A stretch of DNA of 64,000 bases. Source: Dendrophyllia cribrosa. Taxonomy: Eukaryota > Cnidaria > Anthozoa > Scleractinia > Dendrophylliidae. The notes under the pieces were generated by a model. It had not been told where the DNA came from and made no database searches. It was given only the letters and a program-made list of their open reading frames with translations. Below are positions 43,620-55,239 of this stretch, piece after piece. The stretch spans positions 20,031,604-20,095,603 of the forward strand of contig JAJLRJ010000002.1 in the NCBI GenBank assembly GCA_024195265.1. The letters are read 5' to 3'. Position 1 is the first letter of the stretch; every line of letters begins with the position of its first letter. The position numbers and the translations under genes were made by a program.

Positions 43620-45491
43620 GTATGAACTTATTACGTTAAGATTCAATAACTCTAATAATGTTGTTTTCTCGTTTTTTTTTTTTCAAATGTAATAGTTTTA
43701 TTAAGCTAAATAACTTAAATGAATCGTGTACTCTGATTGGTCAAGGAAAATTTACTGATTTGCCCATGGGTGCATACTGACGCATGTTAGCGTGCGTTAA
43801 GGCTGGTACGTGTACGTGATTCCCGATCAAATCCACACTCGTCTATTACTTTCCAAACCGTGAATTATTTCTGTTACATTGAAAATACTACTTTTAAAAG
43901 CAATGAAATCAGTAAAAATAGACATTAAGTAATACTCCACATGCAAACTACCGTAAACTTCATTGTTCTGCGGCATTGGCTCTTTCTCACATAGAATATC
44001 TTTGGTTTCAAGAATGGAGGAGGGGCTGATGGTTCATAATTAAATTTCAGTATAAAAATTAAGAAAATCCATTTGCGTCAAATAAATTTTAGGAAATGTT
44101 CGTGCTTAACCAATCAGAATAGCAGAAGACAATAGCTAATAATTTTGCTTCTTTGATGAAGTTACCCAAATACAATATCTTTTAAAAAATTGCATGTTGT
44201 GCGATTGGGTCTCAAATTACTTGAAACCTTAAAAAAATTAGACAAAATGCACTTTGAACCTTAACTTTTTAGCTATTTTTGAGTCTAGGCCAATGAGATC
44301 ACTAGTTGTAACAATGAAAAAAGTTGACATACCATCGTGTATTGCCGTTCAGCACATTCCTTCTTATGCGGATCATTACTCAACAATGACACGCATTCCA
44401 CAGTACATAATCCAAACAAGTCCAGTCCCGAAGTCCAAATTTTTTTTTTAATCCGATAGGTTGCAGTACTGACGCCGTTTTTCCGTGTGTTTCTATTGTT
44501 CTTTCTTAGACAGATACGAAGACATGCACGTCAGTACCAGAACTGAAAAGAGATACTTTTTCTGTGTTTAGAGTATATTATAAAACAAACGGTAAAAACC
44601 ATAGCTGTGCACTAGCGAGTTATGCTTCCGTGTAAGGGGAGGCTTCCCTCCCAGGATTAAACCCTTATCCTTTTACATATTAACCTTTATAAGAATGATA
44701 CCCCTTTCACTATATGTAAGAAACATTTGTAATCGTTTCCTATACCTCAAGAACCAACTGGCATAAGATCGTCGCATACGGGGTGACATACATAAACGCT
44801 GTGAAACGGGAAAATTAAAAGAACTGTATTTTTGCCAACGAGAGCGAACGAAGGTGAGAAATATATGAGAGCACGAGAAAAGCCCCTGGCACCCAGGATA
44901 ATATTATTTACGGCTGCAAGCGTGATCTTTACGTTTACTTTCTGCCAAGTCTTTGCTACCCTTTCCAATACGTAGATATATTTGCTACGCTTTTAGTTCA
45001 CAGTATGTTTTTCAGACGCTTTCAAATACTAAAACGTTCATTTTAGCTGTCCATTCGTACACTGTGAGAGCGAAAAGGGGAACCCCTTCGGACGAAGTCT
45101 CACGTGTAAACCACTATATTGAGAACCACACGGGGGAGTAATGATGCACTTGGGAGGGGCTGCTAAGCTGTCAAGAAGCTAGAGTTGCACTCAGCGACTG
45201 TAAACGTTTCTGTTTGTTCTGAATAACCCTTATTAAAACCTTTAGAAAACCTAATATAAACCAAGCGTTTAAGATTTGTTACCTAGGGGACGAGAAATAA
45301 CAATATTTACTTTCAAAATTGCGACGTATATAATTATAATGTTTGTTATGATTAAAAGTCAAGGGTGGTTTCAGGCCATTGCAGTTTAATGAGAATTTTG
45401 AAATCGTCCAGCCTTCAATTTTCTTATTGTTACTTTCTTTATCTGAACAGAAGAGTTAATGTAACACCGAATTTTACTTTTTACATTTCAG
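43620..45491 (+). other. Intron of cGAS-like gene 2 (downstream of the insertion)
   Basis: Begins with the original donor GTATGA and ends TTACATTTCAG. About 1.9 kb; no gene or clear transposon seen in it. Without the Ngaro insertion this length is close to that of gene 1's intron (2.4 kb). Confidence 0.7.
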
Positions 45492-46919
45492 CCCACCTGT
45501 TTCCCTGTCGCTTGTGGCCACAGAAGGTGTGTATTTACTGGCAGAAGCTCCAAATCTCTTCAAGAAATCCTTTTGTTGGTTGGAAAGAAAATTCCAACAG
45601 AGGAGGAACTCCATCAGGTGAAAAGTAAAGCTCTACCTTATTTGCACGACATCAAGGCTGAGCTCGAAAAGACCATGAAAGGAAGAAACTTTCACTTCAT
45701 CTTTTCAGGAAGCGTAGTCGAGAGATTTGGAATGCCGTTGATGTTGTCGGATAAAACCTGTGCGGCTTTTAGCCTTGGTCCACTACATACTGATCTAGAC
45801 GTCATGATCTGCTCCACGTCAGATAAAGCTTCTTTTTCTGGTCAAGGGAACATTCTTGTTAAACCTCTTTTTACCGATGGTGTTGGATTTACCGGATACG
45901 CCAAACTCACCACTCTTACTCCTGCTTTCGAAGCACCGGTTTCAATCAGCTCAAGACACACCATGAATAGTGTCAAAACTGCTGTTAACAATGCCCCTAT
46001 AGCCAATCTTCCTGGTAAACCCTGCTGTGTTTTGGCTCCCAAAATACAACTCGATTCCAAAGGACCAGCACTGAAGATTCGCATTCCTGCCCTCTTCGAG
46101 GTGGACATCACATTTTGTATACATTGCCCTCATGAGTGGCCGATTACCAGTGACTGGCCTTCTCGACCAAGATACTGGCCGAGTCTGGTTGATGTACAGA
46201 GGATAATGTCACTTGGCTGTCATCTAGTGGCAAAGCCGGCACCAAGCGACAAAGACCAAGGAAGCTGGAGATTCTCTTTCTCTTTGGCAGAACTCGAGCT
46301 TTCTAAACTCGTGCCAGACGTGGCAAGGAAATGCTACTTGGCCTTGAAAATCATCTTAAGGGACCATCTTCAACCAGTTGTCCCTGAAATCGGTTCATAC
46401 CACATTAAAACTATTTTTCTTAATACAGTAGAGAAATTACCAGTTGGCTTCTGGGTAGAGGATAACATCGAAGAGTGTTTTCTGACATTATTGGCGGAGC
46501 TTCAATTTGCTCTGGGATCAATGAAATGCACACATCACTGGTTCAGTTCCGTCAATTTGTTTTCAATCAAGGCCGCTAAAAAGCTTCAGCTGCTTGCGAA
46601 GAAAGTGCGAAGAATCCAAAAGGATCCGTCTCCATTTGTCTTGGATGATGGTTGCTGTTGCCTTTCGTCGTGTTGTGTCCGTGTGCCGCCGGACGACTTT
46701 ACCCGCCGGGGAAGTCAAGAAATTCTAATCGATTACGATGAGATTGCCATATGTGTATGTGACAATGAAAATGCGATTACACGAGTACAGGATCCCAGGA
46801 ATCTTTCATTTCAGTCACCTGTGAACGAGCCTATGATGCCCAATGTAACGGACATCAGTTTATCTCCCAATGAAGAAAAAACTTTTCTCCCAGAAGGAGC
46901 ACGGGCTTTGTCCAGATGA
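45492..46919 (+). CDS. cGAS-like / Mab-21 nucleotidyltransferase gene 2, exon 2
   Basis: 475 residues, phase 0 after the acceptor, beginning PTCFPVACGHRRCVFTGRSSK. Catalytic motifs are kept: G-S in FSGSVVERFG, D-x-D in TDLDVMICS, and the third Asp in FEVDITFC. The Mab-21 helical region matches gene 1 (WRFSFSLAELELSKL, RKCYLALKI, IGSYHIKTIF), as does the cysteine cluster CCCLSSCC. The short tail shares FQSP with gene 1 but has no tandem repeats; it holds one PNEE and ends ARALSR. The domain itself is intact and under no visible decay, although its anchor exon is split by a retrotransposon. If transcribed from a new start, it would make a soluble form (inference). Possible poly-A signal ATTAAA at 47205. 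Confidence 0.85.
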   Translation, partial: PTCFPVACGHRRCVFTGRSSKSLQEILLLVGKKIPTEEELHQVKSKALPYLHDIKAELEKTMKGRNFHFIFSGSVVERFGMPLMLSDKTCAAFSLGPLHTDLDVMICSTSDKASFSGQGNILVKPLFTDGVGFTGYAKLTTLTPAFEAPVSISSRHTMNSVKTAVNNAPIANLPGKPCCVLAPKIQLDSKGPALKIRIPALFEVDITFCIHCPHEWPITSDWPSRPRYWPSLVDVQRIMSLGCHLVAKPAPSDKDQGSWRFSFSLAELELSKLVPDVARKCYLALKIILRDHLQPVVPEIGSYHIKTIFLNTVEKLPVGFWVEDNIEECFLTLLAELQFALGSMKCTHHWFSSVNLFSIKAAKKLQLLAKKVRRIQKDPSPFVLDDGCCCLSSCCVRVPPDDFTRRGSQEILIDYDEIAICVCDNENAITRVQDPRNLSFQSPVNEPMMPNVTDISLSPNEEKTFLPEGARALSR

Positions 46920-47763
46920 AGATAAAGTGGATGCATTTGGACCCTAGTGGAGTTTCTCTCTCTTATTCAGGATGCGTAACGTGACGGAAAAAAAAAGTGC
47001 ATCATCATAAGGAGAACAGTTATATATAATGAAGTGACCACTGAAAAACTTATACATTTTTTGAAATATTGAGAATATGGCATTGCGTGGACTGTCTTGC
47101 TCTGGCTTGCTTGGATGAATTGGACATGTTTGAGAAAAAACAACAATGATATTCCCAAAGACAGCAAAATGTAAACGTGATCTGCGAAAATAATATTCGG
47201 AGAAATTAAACTCTAGCGAAAAGAAAAATCCGCAAAAATTATTCCATTTATTCAGATCAATGAATTTCAATTAAGTGACCTTAAATTGATTCCAAACTCG
47301 TCTTTGCAACTGCAACTGATAACGAAGAGTCCCTGTGGTCTCTGGGTAAACGTTATAATTTTAGACAACAAAACCATCTCTTGCCTAAAAGCAAACAATG
47401 GATGGCTGCTGTACATGGGAACTGTCCGGTTTACAAAAATGGGTCGTCCGAAGGGACACCATTTTTAAGGGAATAATAGAAGGGTTGCTGTTCTTGTATT
47501 TGTAAAAATCAAGCAGACATGGTGAGGTGCGTACGTCAAATACCGTACAGGAACTTGCCCGAGATCTGCGAAAATTTGTTCCCAGCGGTAAAGTCTGAAA
47601 CTCTAGTTGGCGAAAATGGGTTTCCGCGAAACGCCAAAAAATCGGCAATCGGCGAAATTAAACTCCCGCGAAAATTTCATGCCGCACGGTATCTAAAAGG
47701 AACTTTTAGAAATAATCTTTCCAACAAGGTAAAGCAAAGAAAAATCCCGACGGCCTTTTAACG

Positions 47764-48330
47764 AGAGCTTTCATCTGTTAGGCCCTAGAGTATCAATTTA
47801 TTCTTAATTTCTTTGCTATTATTTTTTTATTAGTTGCTCGGCTTTCATGTAGAACAGCAACTGTGACTTAGAGCTTTCATGTAGAACAAGTTTCAAGTAG
47901 AACAGTGACTTAGAGCTTTCATCTGTTAGGCCCTAGAGTATCAATTTATTTTTAATTTCTTTGCTATTCTCACTGCATACATAATTAGCGCATCGCGGAA
48001 TTTGATTTTAATCCTTCAAATTCCACCACGCTTTCATGCCTCGGGGAGGGCATGATGCTTTGCGGTCTCTTTGTTTAAATTCCCAGTGTTTGCGCCAGCC
48101 AGTGTCATTTTGCCGGCGTTCCGGTGGAGGAAGCCTTTGTCGCCCCACCCTCCTCCCCTGGTGCCGGTTGACGGGGCTACCCTTGTTGCCCGCTGCATAC
48201 CTTAGCTGCCACAGTAGTCGCGGACTCCTCTCATAACTTAGTCACCGCGATGTGGCAATTGTATGCAGTGAGGATAGATTACTATTATTTTTATTAGTTG
48301 CTCGGCTTTCATGTAGAACTGTGACTTAGG
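47764..48330 (+). repeat. Tandem duplication (about 148 bp unit) split by a MITE
   Basis: The unit AGAGCTTTCATCTGTTAGGC ... GCTCGGCTTTCATGTAGAAC starts at 47764 and again at 47912. The second unit is interrupted at 47968 and resumes after 48272 (ATTATTTTTATTAGTTGCTC). Confidence 0.75.
47969..48272. mobile_element. MITE (CTCACTGCATACA ends)
   Basis: Ends CTCACTGCATACA and TGTATGCAGTGAG are perfect inverted repeats, extended imperfectly (GCGCATCGCGG / CCGCGATGTGG). It interrupts a tandem-duplicated unit whose other copy gives the empty site. A 5-bp direct repeat CTATT is possible only if 12 bp beyond the right end are included, so the exact boundary is unsure. The GC-rich interior is not recognised. 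Confidence 0.65.
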
Positions 48331-48339
48331 TCACTGATG

Positions 48340-48830
48340 GAACACCAAGGGGCGTCCTGGAAAAAGTCATTGTTTTGTCTTTGTGAGCGTCCTGAAAAAA
48401 ATAAAACCATTAGGGAGTTCTCACCTGCCACCCCCTCCCATAATTAATGACCATTCACTAAATGGGGGACATAGAACCACTTGCGATTTTTCTATTTTTC
48501 CTTTTGGTAACCATGACAACACATTTCATCTACTATTTACCCATTTTCCTTTAGAACGAAAGTAAATCGATTACCTATATGCAACACAATGTATGTTTGA
48601 CCTTTTTATTGTTTCAGTGTGCCATCGTGAGTTTAGAGTTAGAAGATTTTAAAACAAATTTCAATTCCAGGAGGATATTCAGTGCGTCTACGCTCCTTAA
48701 TCATTATTGCGACTTCCCTTCTTAGTTCAAATTGGAAGTTTTCACGGTCTCCGAGATAAGTTTCTCGATATTTGAAACCTCTGACAAAGCCCAATTACTT
48801 CCCCATTCAGAGAATCCTTGGTTCACCGTG
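48340..48830. other. Intergenic, no gene seen
   Basis: No convincing ORF or repeat apart from AT-rich stretches. Confidence 0.4.
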
Positions 48831-49870
48831 TTAATCGTCCGTTGACGTGTCCAAAAACTGAATTTCACGACATGTTATCTGCACAGGGTGCGTGACTGTG
48901 TTGTTGTAGTGTAGTTGTATTGGTCTACGTTCTCTCCCTGAACGGTGGGGTCCTGGTTCTTCCGGTAGCGTGCATTCTGGTTCCGTTAGTACACTGACTA
49001 CACTGGCGTTGTCTGGTCCATTTGTCCTGTTCACCTTCACTTTTTGAGCGTAGAGAAACAATTTCAAGACGGTCTAGTCTTTTATTATCATAGTAGTCAG
49101 CTGGTTTTACCTTTGCCTCCCTGATTTGTGCGTGGTTACGCCGGACTGCCCTGGTATGAGTGGTAGGTTCACTAAGCAGAATCTTGGTGCAGGTCTTTCA
49201 ACTACTTCACAATAGATCCGTGGTTGTTGTTTGTTAGTGGAACTAGCTTTCACGTACATTTTTTTCCTTTGGAAAACTCTCAGAGCGGTGCCGATGCCTT
49301 CTGTTGTACATGTACTGAGCCTTCGATCTGTACCTCCATTTTGCAATGTTTTGCTCTACCAAACTTGTACAGTAACTCTTAGTTCCTTTGGTGCTCCTTT
49401 CCTTTTAGAGGGCCATCCACTTATTGCCATTGTGTGAAGAGCTCCTAGAACAGGGTCTTTGGCGGTCTCGTGTCTTATTATTTTCAGTGTGTCGGCTGTA
49501 ACACGATTTCGCGTATAAGATCCATTTCCGCCCATTACAAACAAAATACTTCGCATTCCTGGTCATGATCAACAGCGGCTGCACGAGACAAAGTGTTTGC
49601 AACATAAAAATCTTTTCTGTTCTTGTACCGCACGGTTAAACTGAAATTTCTGCAATTTAAGCATCATCGTTTGCAGCCTTCGAGAAGCATTGTTGAGGGA
49701 CTTTTTTAATGATTGTTTCCAAAAGCTGGTGGTCTGTATGCACCGTTATGTCTTGCCTTCCCGATGAAGTGACCCTCCGTTGTAAAAAAGGAAGAATACA
49801 CATGGTAAATTTTCTAATAGTGGACGTTTTAGGTGACAAACCACGACTTCTCAGCGGGAAGGCGCGCAAG
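48831..49870 (-). pseudogene. Decayed Ty3/gypsy pol, minus strand
   Basis: Reading the minus strand from 49870: RNase H end 'VHTDHQLLETIIKKVPQQ' (about 49765-49700), then 'IRHETAKDPVLGALHTMAIS' followed by GWPSKRKGAPKELR (about 49478-49370), the linker usual between RNase H and integrase. 'PHRSGRERRPIQLHY' (about 48960-48915) is the arginine-rich C-terminal end of pol. The integrase core is missing, so this is an internally deleted, frameshifted copy. It lies opposite in orientation to the copy at 6925-8640. Confidence 0.65.
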
Positions 49871-50408
49871 CCTTGGAATAGTTGAAGGTCAGCGCAGATG
49901 AAGCAAACGCAGCAGAGAAAGATATCCCACGGGGAACACAGACACTCCTACGACTGGTTGGTTGACAAAAGAAGAAGTTCTTCAGCATTATTCCAATCAG
50001 CCCTATCGCGCCCATGAGGACAGAGCTAGATATTTTTAGTTAACCACAAAATATTCCTAAGCATCTCGCTTTTTTCTCATCGGCGTTTCCTAAATGGCAT
50101 TTTGTTTTCGTGGGATGCAACAGATAAGCGTTGTTTTTGTGGCTACTGGTATGTAATACCAGTAGCTACATTGTCATCGGGTTGTAAGTAAGTCCTGTAA
50201 GTCCGTAAGACCGGAAGTAATGTAATTTATGTCAATTCGACCGTGGAGTTCCTGAAAAAATGCTTCCACGAGTCACTTTGAAGGTTTCCCTGACCATGTG
50301 GCGAATTTTGAATCGTTCCATAAGCGTTTTCCCTCTGGAATCGTCAGTAAAAATATTTATCGAGCGTGTAACAGCCGCCATCTTGGAGAAATGACGTAAA
50401 TTTCTTAA

Positions 50409-51650
50409 CCCTATCCAGACCGGGCTTTTTTTGACCGTCTGGGACCGGGGGGGGGGGGGGGGGGGCTCCAGAAGCCCCCCCTATGTAACTTTGAAACCGC
50501 TTATGCTATGGCCATCAAATTTACACAGGATAATGTTGTCATGAATTCTAGTAACTACAGATACTTTGGTGTCATGATGACGTAACGTGACGTCATTATG
50601 ACGTCATATAGTCGATTTTATTGGCTAAAACAGTCGTTCATCAATATTTTCTCAACTCTGAACATATAGCAACAAGACTTAACAGCTACCTATTTGATGA
50701 AAGTCTTACGTTTACTAACACTTTTGGTGTTGTTAACAATAACAGTGACGTCATTATGACGTCATATACAATGAAATAACCAACTGAAACGTTCTATAAG
50801 GCATATCTCTGAAACAAACGGTAGTGTTCATACCAAACTTTCACATATTGATGCAGAAGTAAAAGTAAATGAATTTGTACACTTTGTTGCTATGGTAACA
50901 GCGTGTGACGTCATAGAAGTGATGTGTACATGTTTTTAAAAGCTGGAACAGTTATCTTTGCAAATTATGGCTTTTCATGTACGTAATGAATTAAAAAAAG
51001 CTTTCTCAAGTGAAAAGGACATTTTTATGATATTTTGACAATAAATGTTTAGAGATAATGGAATTACACAGACACGTAATATACTAGAAATAAATTCTTG
51101 GATCCGCCATCTTGAATTAGTCCAAACGTGTTTATTTTGGTAAAAAACATCGAAAAATAAAGCAAATGGACTGCTAAAGCTTAGTTTATTGTGGGAAAAT
51201 GTTTTACAATCCAAATATGAACGAATAATAATATTATAGAGAGAAACGACCTTTAGTAAAACTTCGATCCGCCATCCTGGATTTTGACATTTCATATTCT
51301 ACATTTTCCTAAAAGTACCGTTAATTAACCTTAATTAATAAACAATTATACATAATTTGATCAATTATCGCTAAATTAAATGGAAAATATTAATTCAATA
51401 AGAAATCTTTGAAATAATCTTGATTAAAGCAAAAAATGCTAATTTTGTAAAACATAGGTGTCAAAAAGCGGTTGCTATGGAAACGTCAATGTCGGTGGAC
51501 AAAGGACGCTAACGTGAAAATGTTCCCAGATAAATTTTAGGAAAAGTCACCAAATTTGGTGGTCATTGCATCGACCGTTTTGAAACGACACAACTTCAAA
51601 GTTCGAGCGGGCTCCAAAAGCCCCCCCCCCCCCCCCCGGTCTGGATAGGG
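50409..51650. mobile_element. TTAA-flanked element (CCCTATCCAGACCGG ends)
   Basis: Perfect inverted ends CCCTATCCAGACCGG / CCGGTCTGGATAGGG, with TTAA outside both (50405-50408, 51651-51654). CCC ends and TTAA sites are typical of piggyBac. Subterminal poly-G/poly-C tracts with GGCTCCA.AAGCCC lie just inside each end. No transposase ORF. The interior carries a cluster of TGACGTCA motifs. Confidence 0.8.
50588..50913. promoter_or_regulatory. Cluster of five palindromic CRE motifs
   Basis: Exact TGACGTCA octamers occur at 50588, 50599, 50746, 50757 and 50906, the first four as two pairs with 11-bp period (TGACGTCATTATGACGTCA). TGACGTCA is the full CREB/ATF site. They lie inside the transposon 50409-51650, so they would travel with it. 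Function is inference. Confidence 0.6.
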
Positions 51651-52252
51651 TTAAATAAATAATTTTAGGGGTTCTGTTAACGATTTGCTTCGATAGTCCA
51701 GTGGATTGTTCCGCTGGATACATTGCGTAGTTGTACGTACGTCCGTTAGACTTCAAAAGCTGCCCGTTTCGTCCCAGTTTGTATACTCAGCTTGTGATAG
51801 ACATTTGCAAAAGTTCAAATAAACCAAATTTTGTTTCGAAAATAATGAATTAAAACATGTCTTAGCGTCGGTGACATAAATACGCATTGTTTGAAATAAG
51901 AGAGAATTGGATGACGTATAATGCGTTGAATTTGTTGTGATTTTTGATTCACGGGAAAGTCCCGTGCCTTTATTGTTGTCATGAATTGCATCATCATTCA
52001 AAAGCATGTGCCGACACGTTGTTTTGTCAAGCTCAGAAGAAATTCAAACGCATTTCGTTGACCAAATTCAAATCATATCGATAGAAAAACTCCTTGCATT
52101 GTACAATTTAAAATAAAGCGAGGTGTTGCTTCATGTCGCTATAAATGGCCACGGCCCGCATAAAAAAATTTGAACTTTATGAAGCGGGTATGACGGCCCG
52201 CTTTAAAAATATGCCTGGCTTCTAAGCTACATGAAGCGGACCAGGCAAATCC

Positions 52253-55239
52253 CATTCTCGTCCCCAGAGCCCTCGTTTCGTTTGGTCAGAGGAAAAAATG
52301 AAGGCTCTGGGACTAAAGTCTTCCGGATGTCGTAAAATCCACAACAGCCGTTAGCGCATGCCTAATGCATTAATGTACTATTGTGCTTGCTCAATACCAG
52401 CCGTGAGAAACCGGAAATAAAAATCTTTCGTGTGTGCATTCTCGTCCCCAGAGCCCTTGTTTTGAGCTCTGGAGACGAGATCTAGAATGTCGTGTGTGTG
52501 GCATGGCGTTCGAAAAGACTGTACAAGACTTAAAATTACAGAAAAACATCGCGCTGAAAAAGAAAGAAGAAAAGCTTTATATGCAGCTGTTATTTAGAAG
52601 AAAGATTGTCTTTGTATTTTGCCTACTGGTTTTAGTAAAGCCTCGATAAGTCAACCGATATCTTTCGTTTGGGAGCTGTATATTTATCGTTTCGCCATTG
52701 AACGCTATATATCATATCCAACCAAATCAGTTGATGGGACAGCTAAGTTTGTTGATGGACACGCTGTGGTCATTGATTAGGCTTAAGTTCATCGAACAGT
52801 GGTAGGAAATATCGAGGAATTTTTGTTTTGCATTCGTTTCATGTTATTTTAATTGGGCTTCAAGTGACCGTCGTTTCCCTAGATTTGTATTTCAAGTTGA
52901 AGCAAAGTGTACTACCTAATAAAGGAAATATAACTTGCTTACGAGAGAGTGCTGATAGCGTTGTTGTGTTGTTATTATTGAAAATGGGTCACCTAGTGGT
53001 AAATAATTTTTCGCCCTTGTGCTTTCTACTATGGAATGCCAAATGGTGCAAAATTCAAGAACTCTAGTTTGATCACATTCAAGGATAACGATCACATTCA
53101 AGGATAACGATCACATTCAACAACACATTCACATTCAACATATCTAAATTAATCAATTTCAACAGTCATCTCGATCACATTCAAGGTCACACATCACATT
53201 CAACAAGCACATTCACATTCAACATATGTAAATTATCAATCACATTCAACAGACATCTCGATTACATTCAAGAACATTATTTAAATGTCAACATATCCCA
53301 TAATGTTTTGCGCTACTGTCGACGCAAAATAGACAGGCTGAACACGACTCCCACTCGCCTTTAAATCACAGCTATGAATTTGTTCTCTTCAATTATATTG
53401 ACCTTTTGATCTCGGCTGATCTCAAATTGATAGCCGGGAGGATTTCATGCTGTCCAGGGCTGTTAAAATTATATTATTTCTTTATGTATTGTTCAGTGCT
53501 AGCACAATTGGCATACATTGCGGTTTCTTTGGCTCACTTTTGTTGCAAGATAAATACTCAGTATCGGCTAAAGTTTGTTATCGCTTTGAAAGCGCTAGGA
53601 TTGTTAAATTTCTCAGGCCGTGATTAAGTGTCTTGCAACAAAAGTGAGCCGAAGAAACCGCAATGTATGCCAATAGAGCTTGCACCGTACAACGGCATAT
53701 AAAATAAATAATATAACTCTATAAACGGCTCTGGACAGCATGAAATCCTCCTATCAATATGAGAGATATAAATACGCGGAGATCAAAAGGTCAATGTCAT
53801 GGAAGAGAACAAACTCATAGCTACTAGCTGTGAGCTAAAGGCGCAAATCTCTCAGACATCTCATTGGGAAAGCTTCATGCGGTTACTAACATGGTATGTA
53901 GATACCAGTGTTACAATCATTCACTAAAAGTAAAAGTTTCAGGTTTTAACGATGTTTTGCTTCCGATTTGGAAAGATCACGCAATTCGTCACGCTATTTC
54001 AGATAAGCCGTGAAAATAAACAAAATTGAACCAGTTGAAAGTTATTTTTGCATCATACATGCTTATAAGCAGAAACCCATAAGTGGGTTGAAACGTGCAA
54101 CTGTCTATTGTGCGCATCAAAACAAGCTTCCGATTATTCAATTTGCCAAGAAGTTGTTACAGCCATATTTGGCAAATCAAGATAAAAATATTAACCAATC
54201 AATTCGCTAGAACAACTTGCTTCCAATCTCGAGGGACCGAGGGGTTTCCAAATATGGTACTAAGCAAAAAATGAATATTCGGAAGCTGTGAATGCGCGTT
54301 ACATGTTTCCACCCACTTATGGGTTTCTGTTATAAGCCGATTTAATGGAACTTATAGTGAATCCAATCTTTTGTGATGGGATTTTTGCGTAATTGGCCCA
54401 GATGTGTAGTTTTAAACCCTCTACAATTCCATAAACATTTTGGAATCGAAATCTGTTTTTCAATGCTTCCGGAATTTTGATATGAAGTGCAAGCCAAGAA
54501 TGATTTTTAAGCCACTGGCTACGTCGATAGTAGCGCAAATCATTATGGGATATGTTGACATTTAAAAAATGTTCTTGAATGTGATCGAGATGTCTGTTGA
54601 ATGTGATTGATAATTTACATATGTCGAATGTGAATGTGCTTGTTGAATGTGATGTGTGACCTTGAATGTGATCGAGATGACTGTTGAAATTGACTAATTT
54701 AGATATGTTGAATGTAAATGTGTTGTTGAATGTGATCGTTATCCTTGAATGTGATCAAATTAAAGTTCTTGAATTTTGCACCATTTGGCCTTCCATATTC
54801 TTCAGGGTTTTCTGTCTCTCTCTTCTCGTCCCTGTAGCAAGCAACATACTTCTTGAATATTCGTGGCCGCTTATAGCTTCGTTTTCCAAGACACATACTG
54901 ATTATTTTCGGAAACGAATCGCTCATATTTAGCGACAATGAGATCCCGTTATACTTTGAAATTTAGCAGCCGTATCTTTACCTGCTAAACCAAACAAAAC
55001 TGGGTGGCATTGTTCGTTGATTGCGTTGAAATTGAACCGTTGGTTTTGTTAATGTAGTCGTCATAGTCAACATTTGAAATTCAACCGGAAGTAAAACCTT
55101 ATGCGTAGAGGGGTAAAAATGTTTACCTTGTTGCGCACTCATTTTTAAACGGCCAATCAAAAGATTCAAATTTTTGTCCGTTACCAGAGTTACACGAAAC
55201 GCAATTTAAAAAAAACGTGGAGCTCTGGGGACGAGAATG
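52253..55239. mobile_element. Compound foldback element, near-9-bp TSD
   Basis: Ends CATTCTCGTCCCCAGAGC and its exact reverse complement (55222-55239). Flanks GGCAAATCC (52244-52252) and GGCAAATTC (55240-55248) match in 8 of 9. A second, direct copy of the end motif lies at 52437. Inside are three inverted-repeat pairs: 53030-53305 with 54537-54800, 53341-53555 with 53630-53870, and a short one at 54068-54095 with 54305-54330. No transposase ORF is evident; the small ORFs over the arms are shadows of the repeats. Confidence 0.75.
53030..53305 (+). repeat. Foldback arm built of TCACATTCAA units
   Basis: This arm repeats the decamer TCACATTCAA (and close variants) about ten times, spaced by AGGATAACGA, CAGACATCTCGA and similar. 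The partner arm 54537-54800 is its inverted copy with a few differences. Confidence 0.75.
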
